Assembly: GCF_000244755.1 (NCBI RefSeq) | Contig: NZ_AHOO02000008.1 | Span: 1-64,000, forward strand | Direction of reading: 5' to 3' | From: Leptospira licerasiae serovar Varillal str. VAR 010 | GTDB taxonomy: Bacteria > Spirochaetota > Leptospiria > Leptospirales > Leptospiraceae | DNA length: 64,000 nt | Part shown: one piece after another, positions 38,301 to 46,315 of the stretch | Numbering within the stretch: position 1 is the stretch's first letter | Layout of the letters: the number at the start of each line of letters is the position of its first letter | The notes under the pieces: model-generated | What the model saw: only the letters and a program-made list of their open reading frames with translations | Database searches by the model: none | Told to the model about the DNA's origin: nothing | Position numbers and translations under genes: made by a program

Positions 38301-39594
38301 ATATTTTAGTATTTGGATTATATTCGGAAGGACTCCCTTCAGTTAAGAGCACTTCTGGGGCAATTTGCAAAACTTTGTCGAAAATCTCCGGTTTTTCTTG
38401 TGCAATCCAAGCACAGATCGCTTTTAATCCCGGTGCAATAAATTCTTCAGAGTATTTTTTCTTAAAAAGTATTTCTTCAATTTTATATTTTGAACTTCTT
38501 GCTTCATATAATCTAAGGAACCATTTGGCTGCCAAATATTCTCGAGGTATTCTGTGATAAAAGGCAACTGTCCCGTAGATGGCAGGACTAAATATCGGAC
38601 GAGCTAATAATCGGTTTAATTTATCTTTTTCCCAATCTGGAAAAAGCTTTTGTATATTTAAGCCTGAAATTGAACTTTCACACTCTGGCAATTTAATTTT
38701 CGGAATTCCTGTCAAGGTAACCCCACCCGCCAATTTTTGAACACCTTCCTTAAGCTCATTTAATGATAAATTATCATGATAGGTTTCATTTGATTCTCCT
38801 AAGCGAAGTTCAATATTATTTTCTAGTAAAGCAACATACCCTCCGATCTTATGATTTTTCATCCAATATTGAGCAAGCTCTTCAAGGTCAATTGGTCTCT
38901 TTAAAAATAAATTTGCTCCTTTTAGATCTACTTCGTGTAAAAATTGATCAATTTTATTCACACCAATAAATTGTAAAAATTCTCGAATCATTCGATCGTC
39001 CAGATCCATTAGATTCACAATCAACAATTCTAATGGAATACTTTCATCTAGTCCGGTCTTAAATTGGCTTAGTGCATTGATATGACTGGAATAAACTTTC
39101 CTAAAATCCTCTTTGGTTCTCCATTCACTTACTCGACTAGTAATATAAATATTTGACTGGTTTATTTTTGAACCTAATATTTGATAAAATTTTCTCAAAG
39201 CGATATCGAAATTGGTTCTGCTAATCAACTTTGCTTCGTCAACTGAATCTAGAAAAATCCAGCCTTGAGTTTCAGAATTTTTCCATTCTTGAAATTCTCG
39301 AATAGAACCAACCACAAACGAATAATCAAAATTCGACGGTATGCTTTCGATCTTAATGCAAAATGAATATTTACCTTGCTCTTTTAATTCTTGAGCTTTA
39401 TTAATCAATTCTACTGTCTTTCCAGTTCCAGCTTCTGACAATATAACGACAAGTTTATTACTAAGCAAATTTTCCCAAGATAATATAACCGAATTAAATC
39501 CTATATGATAATCTTCATAATAACTACCGAAGCTTTCATCTTTCTCAATTAAACAGAACTCTCTATTTAGATTTATATAATTAATAGGACTCAA
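35338..39594 (-). CDS. Large STAND/NACHT-like ATPase with C-terminal PD-(D/E)XK-like nuclease domain
   Basis: The 1418-residue protein has Walker A Gly-Thr-Gly-Lys-Thr near residue 55 and Walker B Gly-Trp-Ile-Phe-Leu-Asp-Ser-Val-Asp-Glu-Ala near 110-120, then a Ser-Arg sensor-like Ile-Thr-Ser-Arg. Residues ~350-1250 look like a long helical-repeat sensor solenoid. Near 1295-1312, Arg-Thr-Asp-Leu-Arg-Leu followed by Leu-Glu-Leu-Lys-Val-Val fits the Asp...Glu-x-Lys core of a restriction-type nuclease. STAND ATPases of the Avs class recognise phage proteins, oligomerise and activate a nuclease or protease. The gene follows a trypsin-like protease gene by 109 bp. The start is a TTG with GGAG upstream. 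Sensor and nuclease assignments are inferred. Confidence 0.75.
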   Translation of the reverse strand: MSPINYINLNREFCLIEKDESFGSYYEDYHIGFNSVILSWENLLSNKLVVILSEAGTGKTVELINKAQELKEQGKYSFCIKIESIPSNFDYSFVVGSIREFQEWKNSETQGWIFLDSVDEAKLISRTNFDIALRKFYQILGSKINQSNIYITSRVSEWRTKEDFRKVYSSHINALSQFKTGLDESIPLELLIVNLMDLDDRMIREFLQFIGVNKIDQFLHEVDLKGANLFLKRPIDLEELAQYWMKNHKIGGYVALLENNIELRLGESNETYHDNLSLNELKEGVQKLAGGVTLTGIPKIKLPECESSISGLNIQKLFPDWEKDKLNRLLARPIFSPAIYGTVAFYHRIPREYLAAKWFLRLYEARSSKYKIEEILFKKKYSEEFIAPGLKAICAWIAQEKPEIFDKVLQIAPEVLLTEGSPSEYNPNTKILILREFCRKYSNKPFGRFGFDIFSIRRFATNSNIGNEVKELLVDYLENKEIREFLLRLIWQGEYTECAEIALEIVNNDNFDEYSRIVCIRYISTLPDIAFQENVLGSLLKKDKYKISLILECIDCFSSASLKVELMLEFLSNVRSLTFKENARFRDVFVKYFTKLNQIGLINLVSGINSIVYKESVNIAIEVQNSSEFSWFREPTRLLCAYIIKKRNLNDNNKELIKLILFCSLWTDDHSGFENRGELKELILLNERLALDLIWQDCDLFFVKNEREGKKDFPEPTISNIYFIHHSLWEIGKISFDLAIRSFQEQVDIKKRKLALRISYLLYLKYKNKKNNQILKDNVKDNIELKEELIKIVKEQRNYRRSERAWGKRSQININSEKRNLQRQAEVKKSIEMIFQNSKVGDLDLQAIEIALGKLQYEVDPKFDFQSENVEILKENFGDEFVENYARISMQLWRLLKPSFRSERIKSDNHYLRKYALIGIGFEVFHSNVFFKNLNVAEVELLCRYAFLEYHFPNWFESLYLNYSKEVEVLLLREIEYEMKLPAEEQDSIFDFLLHAISSSFDELKQSIKNKILKLLYEIPIENIRLLTDATRCLIKLSDYDRTILINIAERRLVTDRLDLRIFWFCLLVTVDPESGINRFENYVRSQVVVNQKEIVGNFIRSLCNRTRATFDIGRLSSENVYSLYKLSYEFIKYEEDNIRLEGVPHQVDIRDEEQMSRGFILSYLCDIPGEETYNKLIELSEIHPVIELRPNFLRMARERAENDSERYFQKLDDILEFEKGNVRKPESLGDLHELSMDHVFEIKSALELGESSEAKLLISVLEADIRNHLKNRLEDLSRGNYRVEQEIQFSDGNRTDLRLINNRISGSITLELKVVENLSFLDLIKGLRDQLIGKYLLDKNSKYGIYILFNRSTRNWDSPSTGEKIGFVQVVDELNTLAKGFIEESKKSIEAVLVIGIDLTLKGGHKTKNSNKKKEKI

Positions 39595-39703
39595 ACTTTA
39601 CGTCTCCGCACGACTATCATCAGATAACAGGTATTCAAATATTAGCCAAACAATTACTTTACTTTCTATGCCCGAAGATTCCTCTTCTTCTGTTTTCCAG
39701 AAG

Positions 39704-40579
39704 CTAAATTAATCGTATTAAACTATTAATTTCGAAATCGAACTCCATTCCTAATTTCACCTTAAACACTTCCAATACAAGATTTGCGCGTAGAGTTACA
39801 AGAGCATTCAAACTATTTTCATAATACTCTATAAGGACTCCGGATAATCTAGGGACAACTGGTTCCTTAATTTTATAAAAAACTTTTGGAATTAACCAAA
39901 GACCACAACCTGAACATCCTCTTGGAAATTTCCCAGTAACAATTCCAATGGCTGGGTCAATAACCTGCTCTCTATCATATTCGACTAACAAGTGCGAATT
40001 CCTATGGATTCCTAACTTATCATATAAGCTCTTATCTTTATGCTCAGGGTTCGTAAAAATAAAAGGTTTACTTTTAATTTCTCGAGTTCTCTTATCGATT
40101 TTAGTATTCGAATTCGGATACCCATAAAGAAAATAGGTTTGAGGCTTTTCAATAGCCGGATTAAAGTCAATATTATCAATCTTCATAAATTCATAGATTT
40201 CATAAATTTTCTTTAAGACTTCTGAATCAATCTCAATTATTCCAAGATCGATTCGTGACTCTCCAATATCTTTTGATCCAGCGGTTTTAAAAATTCGCCA
40301 ATTGCCGTCAAGAGGTAGATTCACATCATCTTTATAATAAAAGAAAAGATTTTCATTATACCATTCTAAAGTATGAGCCGTTGTGATTACGAAATACCGA
40401 TCATTATGTGAAAACAATAATGATGTTGATGCCAAGTCTACATAACCCTTGTCATTCATGTAAAACAAAGGCATTGTAAATTTATTTATTTCAAAGACTC
40501 CTTGCTTCGTAATATCAGCAACGTATTGTCGCATACTTAAGAGCTCGTTACTATTAGACATTTTTTGTAGCTTATCCAA
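39704..40579 (-). CDS. Trypsin-like serine protease (defence-associated)
   Basis: This 291-residue protein has the chymotrypsin-fold triad in order: His in Ile-Thr-Thr-Ala-His-Thr-Leu (near 72), Asp in Ile-Asp-Leu-Gly-Ile-Ile (near 110) and Ser in Arg-Gly-Cys-Ser-Gly-Cys-Gly-Leu-Trp (near 222). The unusual Cys-Ser-Gly-Cys replaces the usual Asp/Asn-Ser-Gly-Gly. No signal peptide is seen, so it is probably cytosolic, as for the protease partner of AVAST (Avs) ATPases. It is the first gene of a two-gene operon with the STAND-like ATPase. The start is a TTG at 40579 with AAGGA five bases upstream; an ATG at 40561 lacks one. Confidence 0.75.
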   Translation of the reverse strand: MDKLQKMSNSNELLSMRQYVADITKQGVFEINKFTMPLFYMNDKGYVDLASTSLLFSHNDRYFVITTAHTLEWYNENLFFYYKDDVNLPLDGNWRIFKTAGSKDIGESRIDLGIIEIDSEVLKKIYEIYEFMKIDNIDFNPAIEKPQTYFLYGYPNSNTKIDKRTREIKSKPFIFTNPEHKDKSLYDKLGIHRNSHLLVEYDREQVIDPAIGIVTGKFPRGCSGCGLWLIPKVFYKIKEPVVPRLSGVLIEYYENSLNALVTLRANLVLEVFKVKLGMEFDFEINSLIRLI

Positions 40580-40648
40580 AATTTTCCTTTTCTAAAATAC
40601 CTGGGTACCTTTTGTCAGATTAGTCCGTTTTGGATTGGTTAAAAAATA

Positions 40649-41308
40649 ATGTCAATCAGATCTAACGTTATAAGAATTGAAGAATATCAAAATCGTAGAA
40701 GCAAAGGACCACGTGACTCGGAACCAGAAACCGGTATAATGCTCGGAAAGGGACTGACGGATCAGACAATGGTTGAATTGACTCGGAAGTTTTCAACTCC
40801 TGTAACTGAAAGAGATTTTCGTAACCGCGCCCTATTCTCCCTAATGAGCAAAACAGGGCTTAGAGCTAAAGAAATTGTTTCTCTTCGCTTCTCCCAATTG
40901 TTTCAATCTCCTTCCAGTGAAATGCTAATCACTTATATTAAGAAAGGTGGACGAAGAGGCTTTTCAGTTATAGCAGAGGAAACATTACTTTTTCTTAAAG
41001 AATATCATTCTTGGTTTAAGGAGAAGCATGACTATTTTATTCTTTCTCTTTCCGGGAGGAACCAATCTGCCCGCTCTAACCTAAGCACACGAGGGCTTCA
41101 GCTGATTGTCAATTCTTGGGGAGTAACTACTTGTAGTGGTCGGCTCGTACATCCCCATTCGCTTCGCCATACATTAGGGGCCAAGCTTCTTGAAACCGCC
41201 GGATCAATCGCTGCTCAAAAGGTTTTAGGTCATTCGACACCAGTTACCACTTCTAAGTATTACACAAAACCCTACTTTGATGCTTCTAAGTTTCTTACCT
41301 GGGAATAA
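40649..41308 (+). CDS. Short tyrosine recombinase (catalytic domain only)
   Basis: This 219-residue protein lacks most of the N-terminal core-binding domain but has the full catalytic set: Arg in Thr-Gly-Leu-Arg-Ala-Lys-Glu (near 72), Lys in a Lys-Lys-Gly-Gly-Arg turn, His-Ser-Leu-Arg-His-Thr-Leu-Gly (near 168-175), Leu-Gly-His (near 194) and Tyr in Thr-Ser-Lys-Tyr-Tyr-Thr (near 204). It is divergent from the protease operon across only ~70 bp. A degenerate paralogue lies 3.6 kb downstream (44216-44761) and begins with the same Met-Ser-Ile-x-Ser-Asn-Val-Ile. The likely target is the element's own recombination site or plasmid-dimer resolution. Confidence 0.88.
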   Translation: MSIRSNVIRIEEYQNRRSKGPRDSEPETGIMLGKGLTDQTMVELTRKFSTPVTERDFRNRALFSLMSKTGLRAKEIVSLRFSQLFQSPSSEMLITYIKKGGRRGFSVIAEETLLFLKEYHSWFKEKHDYFILSLSGRNQSARSNLSTRGLQLIVNSWGVTTCSGRLVHPHSLRHTLGAKLLETAGSIAAQKVLGHSTPVTTSKYYTKPYFDASKFLTWE

Positions 41309-41315
41309 AGAAAGA

Positions 41316-41705
41316 ATGACCTTACTTGAAAAGATAGAAACCAACTCCGTTCAAGAATTGATCGAATCTGGAGAAATTGTAAGCCTCATGATTCCTCCTT
41401 ATAGATATCGAGTCGAAGAATTCTATAATTGTCAGGTATACGTTTCCAAAACTGTTTGGTCCGAGTTAAATACGGTATATAGCAAATCACGAGACAAAAA
41501 ATCTCCTACTCGAATAGTTTATAACCTAATGGCTGGTAGCACAGGCCGAGTAATCGACGAAGTAGAAGAGAAGATAGAAATATTCTTAGTTTATTTCAAA
41601 GGCCTATTACCCTCTCTAAATAGATACAGAGCGTTTAGGAAAATTTCATTACCGAAAGATTCGGAGGATCAATACTTACTGATTCTCAGCATAAACGAAG
41701 ACTAA
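41316..41705 (+). CDS. Hypothetical protein coupled to short recombinase
   Basis: The product has about 129 residues from the ATG at 41316, which sits 7 bp after the recombinase stop; an in-frame start at 41277 would lie inside that gene. The protein is mixed alpha/beta in composition with no signal peptide, membrane span or known motif. Close spacing suggests it is translated with the recombinase and may be an accessory or a toxin/antitoxin-like partner. The function is not recognised. Confidence 0.6.
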   Translation: MTLLEKIETNSVQELIESGEIVSLMIPPYRYRVEEFYNCQVYVSKTVWSELNTVYSKSRDKKSPTRIVYNLMAGSTGRVIDEVEEKIEIFLVYFKGLLPSLNRYRAFRKISLPKDSEDQYLLILSINED

Positions 41706-41770
41706 CTTCTTTTTTATTATAATTTAAGTTTTTTCCTTTCGGTATTTTACTGTTTTCGAATATTATTTCG

Positions 41771-42169
41771 GTGACTGAAATAAGAAATCAAAAACACCAA
41801 TGGCTCCAAATAAATGAAGAAGGCTTAAAGATCTTCAATGAGATTCTCCGCTCCTTAATTGCCTTCCATGAAATGATCTATGGAAACACTAAAGCCTCAG
41901 ACGAAACCTGGATATTTAAAAAGAGACTTGTTGAATCTACCAATCCCTTAGTTGCAATAAAGAAATTTGGAGACTATGAATACTTAGTCTTCGCCAAGAT
42001 TCAAGATAAGTACAACTCCTGGATCCACATTGATGGAATACAAATGGAAAGAATAGAATTAGAAAAGATTGGGACACAAAAGCATGATGTTTTCAATATT
42101 CTCAATATGACTGACATCTACACGAATCATTGTGAGCCGTATGCTGGGGAAATACCAGAAGACGTCTAA
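41771..42169 (+). CDS. Hypothetical protein
   Basis: The 132-residue product starts from GTG at 41771, 65 bp after the previous gene on the same strand, so it probably belongs to the recombinase operon. It has no signal peptide. The centre has Gly-Asp-Tyr-Glu-Tyr-Leu-Val-Phe-Ala-Lys and a Trp-Ile-His-Ile-Asp-Gly strand, and there is one Cys near the end. It is followed by a copy of the short palindromic element. No family is recognised. Confidence 0.55.
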   Translation: MTEIRNQKHQWLQINEEGLKIFNEILRSLIAFHEMIYGNTKASDETWIFKKRLVESTNPLVAIKKFGDYEYLVFAKIQDKYNSWIHIDGIQMERIELEKIGTQKHDVFNILNMTDIYTNHCEPYAGEIPEDV

Positions 42170-42228
42170 AAACTACTCAGACAAACGTAAGCGGATAGAA
42201 GGATTGATGTATTAATTACTCTACAGGA

Positions 42229-42278
42229 GGAGTAGACAACTAGTATTTTTATTATAATATCTAACCAACTTCTACTCC
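42229..42278. repeat. Short palindromic element, copy 2 (GGAGTAGA ... TCTACTCC)
   Basis: Arms GGAGTAGA (42229-42236) and TCTACTCC (42271-42278) flank an AT-rich centre with ATTATAATAT. Size, arms (GGAGTAGACAA) and centre match the copy at 1519-1569. It follows the end of a plus-strand operon in the same way. Confidence 0.55.
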
Positions 42279-42468
42279 ACCCTGCGTTTTAGATAGACTG
42301 GAAATTCCAATCGAATGAATGCAATCAGTTGGTTTCGATACCAAGAATCATGAAACCTTTGATTACTTGGTAAAACTGATACTTTTCAGACACTAATTTT
42401 GGTGACTAAATAAGTCCATATTAAGGGTTCCGGACAGCCACATGGATTATAGTCATTGGTAATTTCAA

Positions 42469-42876
42469 TTAATTCAATTTATATCCTTCAGCTAACCAAG
42501 GGTACAATCTCATCAAATCATCTGCAGCTCTATCACGTAGAATATCTAAAGCTTTCTCATTCTTTGAAATGCGTTTATATCCATTATAAAAATTTGACAT
42601 TTCACTCAAAATAAATTTGCGAACGATATTTACTATTGAATCAGAATCATTCTGAATTTTGTTGAATTCTATTTCACCATAAACTCTTTTATATTTAGAA
42701 ACCGCATTGGATATAATCTCCTCTTTAGGTAACCTATCAATCACTATTGGAAACCGTTCAGCAAATTCCCTCGGGTAAATTTCCTTATTATTAAGTTCAA
42801 GGGAAAGTTTTTCCGTTTCGATCTCCAGTAAACTTCTACGTTTATGATAGCTACTTAGCTTTCTTCTCGTTCTCAT
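42469..42876 (-). CDS. Hypothetical protein
   Basis: The 135-residue product is mainly helical in composition, with a basic N-terminus (Arg-Thr-Arg-Arg-Lys-Leu) and no signal peptide or Cys pairs. A Leu-Tyr-Pro-Trp-Leu-Ala-Glu motif is near the C-terminus. It lies next to the large inverted repeat at 43015-43196. Given this position a role in copy control or DNA binding is conceivable, but nothing in the sequence proves it. Confidence 0.45.
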   Translation of the reverse strand: MRTRRKLSSYHKRRSLLEIETEKLSLELNNKEIYPREFAERFPIVIDRLPKEEIISNAVSKYKRVYGEIEFNKIQNDSDSIVNIVRKFILSEMSNFYNGYKRISKNEKALDILRDRAADDLMRLYPWLAEGYKLN

Positions 42877-43014
42877 TCTAATTTTACTTTAGCAGAACTG
42901 ACTAGTTCCGCCATTTCTCCTTATTGTTAGTTTCAAATTCCTTCGAAATCATTTCGAAAAAATCTTAGAAATCATTTTGATTTCATAATTATATTGTATG
43001 GGCAGGTTTCTCTT

Positions 43015-43196
43015 TCTCAAAATCAAAATGGGAAAAAAGTTTAACTTTTCAGATTTTTTTTTCAAAAGTCGGACTTGATTAGTAAATTATAAATGAGTGA
43101 TGTGAATTATCGCATTATGCTTTTTGATTATTGGAAATTTGTAATTAGAACTTTTTTTCTGAGAATTGAAACTTTTTTCCCATTTTGATTTTGAGA
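43015..43196. repeat. 28-bp perfect inverted repeat with 126-bp AT-rich spacer
   Basis: The arms 43015-43042 and 43169-43196 are perfect inverted copies (core AAAATCAAAATGGGAAAA / TTTTCCCATTTTGATTTT). They sit in a gene-free 455-bp AT-rich region with poly-T runs, between two minus-strand genes and close to two tyrosine-recombinase-type genes. They could be a recombination or resolution site, a replication origin, or a long structured RNA. Confidence 0.7.
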
Positions 43197-43332
43197 TATA
43201 GCCATTTTTAAAAACCGTGGTCATTTTAATCTTTGATTCACGATCAAATTAGTCGGAGAGAATGCATTCATCACACAATGTAAGCTCTCCCCGGTCGCGT
43301 TTACGGAACACTTCTGCAGCTATTCGAACAAC

Positions 43333-43689
43333 TTAAGTTTCTTTCTTCTTCCTTACCTTCTTCTTCATTCCGCATCCTGGAACTCCGACGCAAGTCCAGA
43401 ACTTACCATACTTCCCGCCCAAGGCTTCCATTCTAATCTTGCAATTGCAAAAAGGACCGAGTTTAATCTTCTTTCCTTTAGCATCTGTCTTACGAGTGCC
43501 AAAGGGAAGCTCCATTTCACTAGTTTTATCTATCAGATAGTATTTGGTGGTGGTTAGCTCATCTCTTTGATAGACTGTAGTTCCACATTTTTTACAAGGA
43601 ACTTCCACTTTCTGTGGCTGACGACCTCCTTTGTTATCATGGCAGAGATCGAACTCTGCGAGACAATACGGACAAGTTAAATTAGCCAT
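43333..43689 (-). CDS. Zinc-ribbon protein
   Basis: This 118-residue protein has a first zinc knuckle pair (Cys-Pro-Tyr-Cys near 6-9 and Cys-Lys-Lys-Cys near 32-35). A second Cys-rich part follows near 80-106 (Cys-Asn-Cys, then Trp-Thr-Cys-Val-Gly-Val-Pro-Gly-Cys-Gly), like a topoisomerase-type zinc finger. The C-terminus is strongly basic (Lys-Lys-Lys-Val-Arg-Lys-Lys-Lys). A strong GGAGG lies before the ATG. DNA or RNA binding is likely; it could serve replication of the element. It is transcribed away from the divergent gene at 43846. Confidence 0.65.
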   Translation of the reverse strand: MANLTCPYCLAEFDLCHDNKGGRQPQKVEVPCKKCGTTVYQRDELTTTKYYLIDKTSEMELPFGTRKTDAKGKKIKLGPFCNCKIRMEALGGKYGKFWTCVGVPGCGMKKKVRKKKET

Positions 43690-43845
43690 TTCTGATTTCC
43701 TCCTAATTTGTTTAATTAGTGGAAACAGTTCCGAAAAGTTTCTAACAGAGTTAGAATTAATAGGCTAATGAGTAACCTTCTTAATCCGCATTCATTTATT
43801 CTGAATTAATACAATCTCCTACTAATTCCTTAGGTAAAAAAATCT

Positions 43846-44205
43846 ATGGAATTCAAACATATAACACATATTGAGAACCCTCCTAAAGCAACAGAAGGGA
43901 GACTCATAATTTCTAAAAAAGTTAAAGACGAGATCAAAAAAGCCAACGAGAAGAGTAGACCTCCGAAAGATCCCGAAACAATTCTTCAGGATATAATTCA
44001 CGGAAGTAAGGACGGTATTATCACGACCTTAACTCCGAAGATTAAGCTCTTCTTAGTTCGGTTTTCACCGGTCCATCTCTTTCAAATACCTTTCCAAGTC
44101 TTTGTCGCTATATCTTCAACGGATGATTTCGGCCAGCCAGTTACTTACATCCGAACTCTCGACGAAGACGACTCCAAACCCGAAACCGTTTCAATCAAGT
44201 CCTAA
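43846..44205 (+). CDS. Hypothetical protein upstream of degenerate recombinase
   Basis: The 119-residue product has a Lys-rich N-terminal half and a beta-rich C-terminal half (Ile-Lys-Leu-Phe-Leu-Val-Arg-Phe, then Phe-Gln-Val-Phe-Val-Ala-Ile). No known domain is present. It ends 10 bp before the start of the degenerate recombinase paralogue, so the two are very likely translated from one mRNA. No homologue lies next to the active recombinase at 40649. Confidence 0.55.
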   Translation: MEFKHITHIENPPKATEGRLIISKKVKDEIKKANEKSRPPKDPETILQDIIHGSKDGIITTLTPKIKLFLVRFSPVHLFQIPFQVFVAISSTDDFGQPVTYIRTLDEDDSKPETVSIKS

Positions 44206-44215
44206 GGAATCTATC

Positions 44216-44761
44216 ATGTCTATTGAATCAAATGTAATCTACCTATCCTCACTTTATCCTAAGTCCGAACCAAAGGATCAAAACTTCTCACTTACCGAAA
44301 ATCGACTTTCAGAAAAAACACTTACGAAACTGTATCTTGATTTCTCTGAACCTGAAACAGAAGAAGACTATCGAAATAAGGCTCTCTTCCTTGTAATGCA
44401 GGAGTTAGGACTATTGGCTATGGAAATCGTCTCCTTAAAGCTCTCAAACGTGTCTAAAGGCCTCTCTGAGCAATCTTACATCAGTTATATGGGTAAATGT
44501 GGAAAAAAGAAATCTTCAGCTATTAGCGAAGCTTCTCTAAACGCTGTAAGGGAGTATCACGAAAAGTTCAGAATCGAATCTGACTATTTCTTTGTAAGCC
44601 GTCCGAGAAAAAACCAAAAAGAAAGGAAGAACCTTACAACTAGAGGTTTGCAATTGATTGTAAACTCTTGGAACGCTCGTACTCTTTCTGGAAAACTCAT
44701 TCACCCTCAAAGCCTAAGAAACACCGTCGGTCAAAGACTATTGACCGGGACCTACCCCTAA
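44216..44761 (+). CDS. Degenerate, truncated tyrosine-recombinase paralogue
   Basis: The product has 181 residues from the ATG at 44216, supported by AAGGA upstream and by alignment with the start of the 40649 protein; an in-frame start at 44102 would lie inside the previous gene. It keeps Arg-Asn-Lys-Ala-Leu-Phe, Glu-Ile-Val-Ser-Leu and [12 protein letters not shown]. The catalytic Arg is Leu (Leu-Gly-Leu-Leu-Ala), the His-Ser-Leu-Arg-His box is Gln-Ser-Leu-Arg-Asn, and the protein ends before the Gly-His and Tyr motifs. It cannot be an active recombinase. It may be a decaying duplicate or a DNA-binding accessory factor. Confidence 0.75.
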   Translation: MSIESNVIYLSSLYPKSEPKDQNFSLTENRLSEKTLTKLYLDFSEPETEEDYRNKALFLVMQELGLLAMEIVSLKLSNVSKGLSEQSYISYMGKCGKKKSSAISEASLNAVREYHEKFRIESDYFFVSRPRKNQKERKNLTTRGLQLIVNSWNARTLSGKLIHPQSLRNTVGQRLLTGTYP

Positions 44762-44818
44762 ATGGTCCCGGCCAACAATCACTCTAATTCCTTATTAACA
44801 AAATTGCATTTACTTACT

Positions 44819-45847
44819 TTAGTTTTTTAACTCAATTTTGAACTCTGGACTAATAAGTTTTTTACCAAGCTTTTCTATTGATTTTAGAATGGAAATGGAA
44901 ACTCCCTCCTGGTCCACAAGTCCTCTTGTTAAGTAGGTAACAAAACTTCTAAACTCATGTAGATTTCTAAGATTTTGAGAAAATCTATCCACAGAATTAA
45001 ATGAATTTTCATCAGGCTCATCTTCCTCTAAAAATTCAGCATTGCTCATAGATACTGCACAATTCCAGAGAGAGCCAATGTCTGCTTTGATCTCATCTGT
45101 GCATTTAAGCAATCTCAATAAAGGATGAATGTAGCCAAGGCTGCTAAAGAAAGAGACTGCATTATCTCTCATAACTTTCTTTAAAGATCCTTCAGTCAGT
45201 GCTTCTAATTTATTTTCACCGACGCTTTGCTTGACACTTTGAACATTTTCTAACACAACACTGAACTCAAATTGATACTCATCAGCAGCAAGACTTTTCC
45301 AATGGGATTTGTCAGCAGGAGAAAAAATCTTCAATTTCTGAATAATTCTTCCTCCACTAATGGAGTCTACGCATGCTTCAAACTTTGGATAATCTCCATT
45401 GTATTTTCCATATATCCATTTTTGTAATTGGAAAATTTCCTGAGGTTCTCCTTCAATTTTTATAGCTTGTATTAGATGAAGCTTTTCAATTTCCATATTA
45501 TCAAAGCTCTTAATCAGACATCCCTTTTTCTCACCAAGGTTATAACGCATCATCATCATGATAAATGTCTCGTCATGCTCAGTGTCTGTAGGAAGTGTGA
45601 ATCCTTTATACAATTGTGCCAATGGATAAGTAACGAAAACTTTTCTGCTTTTGACTTGAACTTCAATTTCAGAATATTTAGGACTTTCCCCTTTCTCAGC
45701 AGTTAGGTTATCAGTATCAAGTTTCTCAACGTCTTCTATAGGGAAAGAAAAAGTAATCTTCTCTATCCCAATGTTTACACCATCAGGGCGACAAATCAAG
45801 TAGCCATCTACCATCATCCCCTGATCCATTTCTTCAACAAGTTCCAT
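44819..45847 (-). CDS. Hypothetical protein
   Basis: The 342-residue acidic protein has no signal peptide or membrane span. The N-terminal ~170 residues look beta-rich, with a four-Met run (Thr-Phe-Ile-Met-Met-Met-Met-Arg-Tyr), and the C-terminal part is helical. An AGGAGG-type ribosome binding site precedes the ATG. A similarly sized acidic protein of unknown function follows upstream at 46316-47377, so the pair may be functionally linked. No family is recognised. Confidence 0.55.
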   Translation of the reverse strand: MELVEEMDQGMMVDGYLICRPDGVNIGIEKITFSFPIEDVEKLDTDNLTAEKGESPKYSEIEVQVKSRKVFVTYPLAQLYKGFTLPTDTEHDETFIMMMMRYNLGEKKGCLIKSFDNMEIEKLHLIQAIKIEGEPQEIFQLQKWIYGKYNGDYPKFEACVDSISGGRIIQKLKIFSPADKSHWKSLAADEYQFEFSVVLENVQSVKQSVGENKLEALTEGSLKKVMRDNAVSFFSSLGYIHPLLRLLKCTDEIKADIGSLWNCAVSMSNAEFLEEDEPDENSFNSVDRFSQNLRNLHEFRSFVTYLTRGLVDQEGVSISILKSIEKLGKKLISPEFKIELKN

Positions 45848-46315
45848 TATAGGAACCTCCTAATAATAATTTTCAAAACGGATCGAAGGAATATTCGAAA
45901 TTAGGTTTTCCCTTTTTCGTACTTCGAAGTTCCGATTTATTAGTTAGTGGAAAGTTTTCCAAAAACTGTTCTGGGATCATTAGCGAAATGAAAGGTTCAG
46001 CTTTCAGATTGGGAGTTGTTTCCAAAGTCCTGCTTAAAACCTTCTTAAAACGATTTTAAAGGCCCTTAGAGATGCTAAAATCTCTCACCGCTCCTTTTTC
46101 CCTTTCGAATTCAAAAACCGTTAGGAGATCTTTAATAAGCTTAAGTAAAGCCCTAATTACAGACTGGCAAATCCGGTTGATGAAACCTTAAAGACTAAAA
46201 ATACTATTCAAAAAGTGATGAAGGGGGAACTGTCATCCCCCTCTACAAGTGTTTTAACTTTGATTAAGAAATAGATCTATTAGTTTTCCCTAATTTTCAT
46301 AAAACCAACTTTGAT
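45848..46315. other. Non-coding region between two hypothetical genes
   Basis: This 468-bp stretch separates two minus-strand genes. It holds the terminator hairpin at 46222-46242 and, near the 45847 gene, a good ribosome binding site. Its promoter is expected between these. No conserved RNA or gene was recognised. Confidence 0.4.
46222..46242 (-). terminator. Rho-independent terminator of the 46316-47377 gene
   Basis: AGGGGGA (46222-46228) and TCCCCCT (46236-46242) form a 7-bp GC-rich stem with a 7-base loop. On the minus strand the stem is followed by TCATCACTTTTT. It lies ~75 bp after the stop of the minus-strand gene. Confidence 0.6.

Noticed and set aside
38195..38557. Plus-strand open frame inside the large ATPase gene
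   Set aside because: It is antisense to a continuous 1418-codon gene and lacks a ribosome binding site and any recognisable domain.
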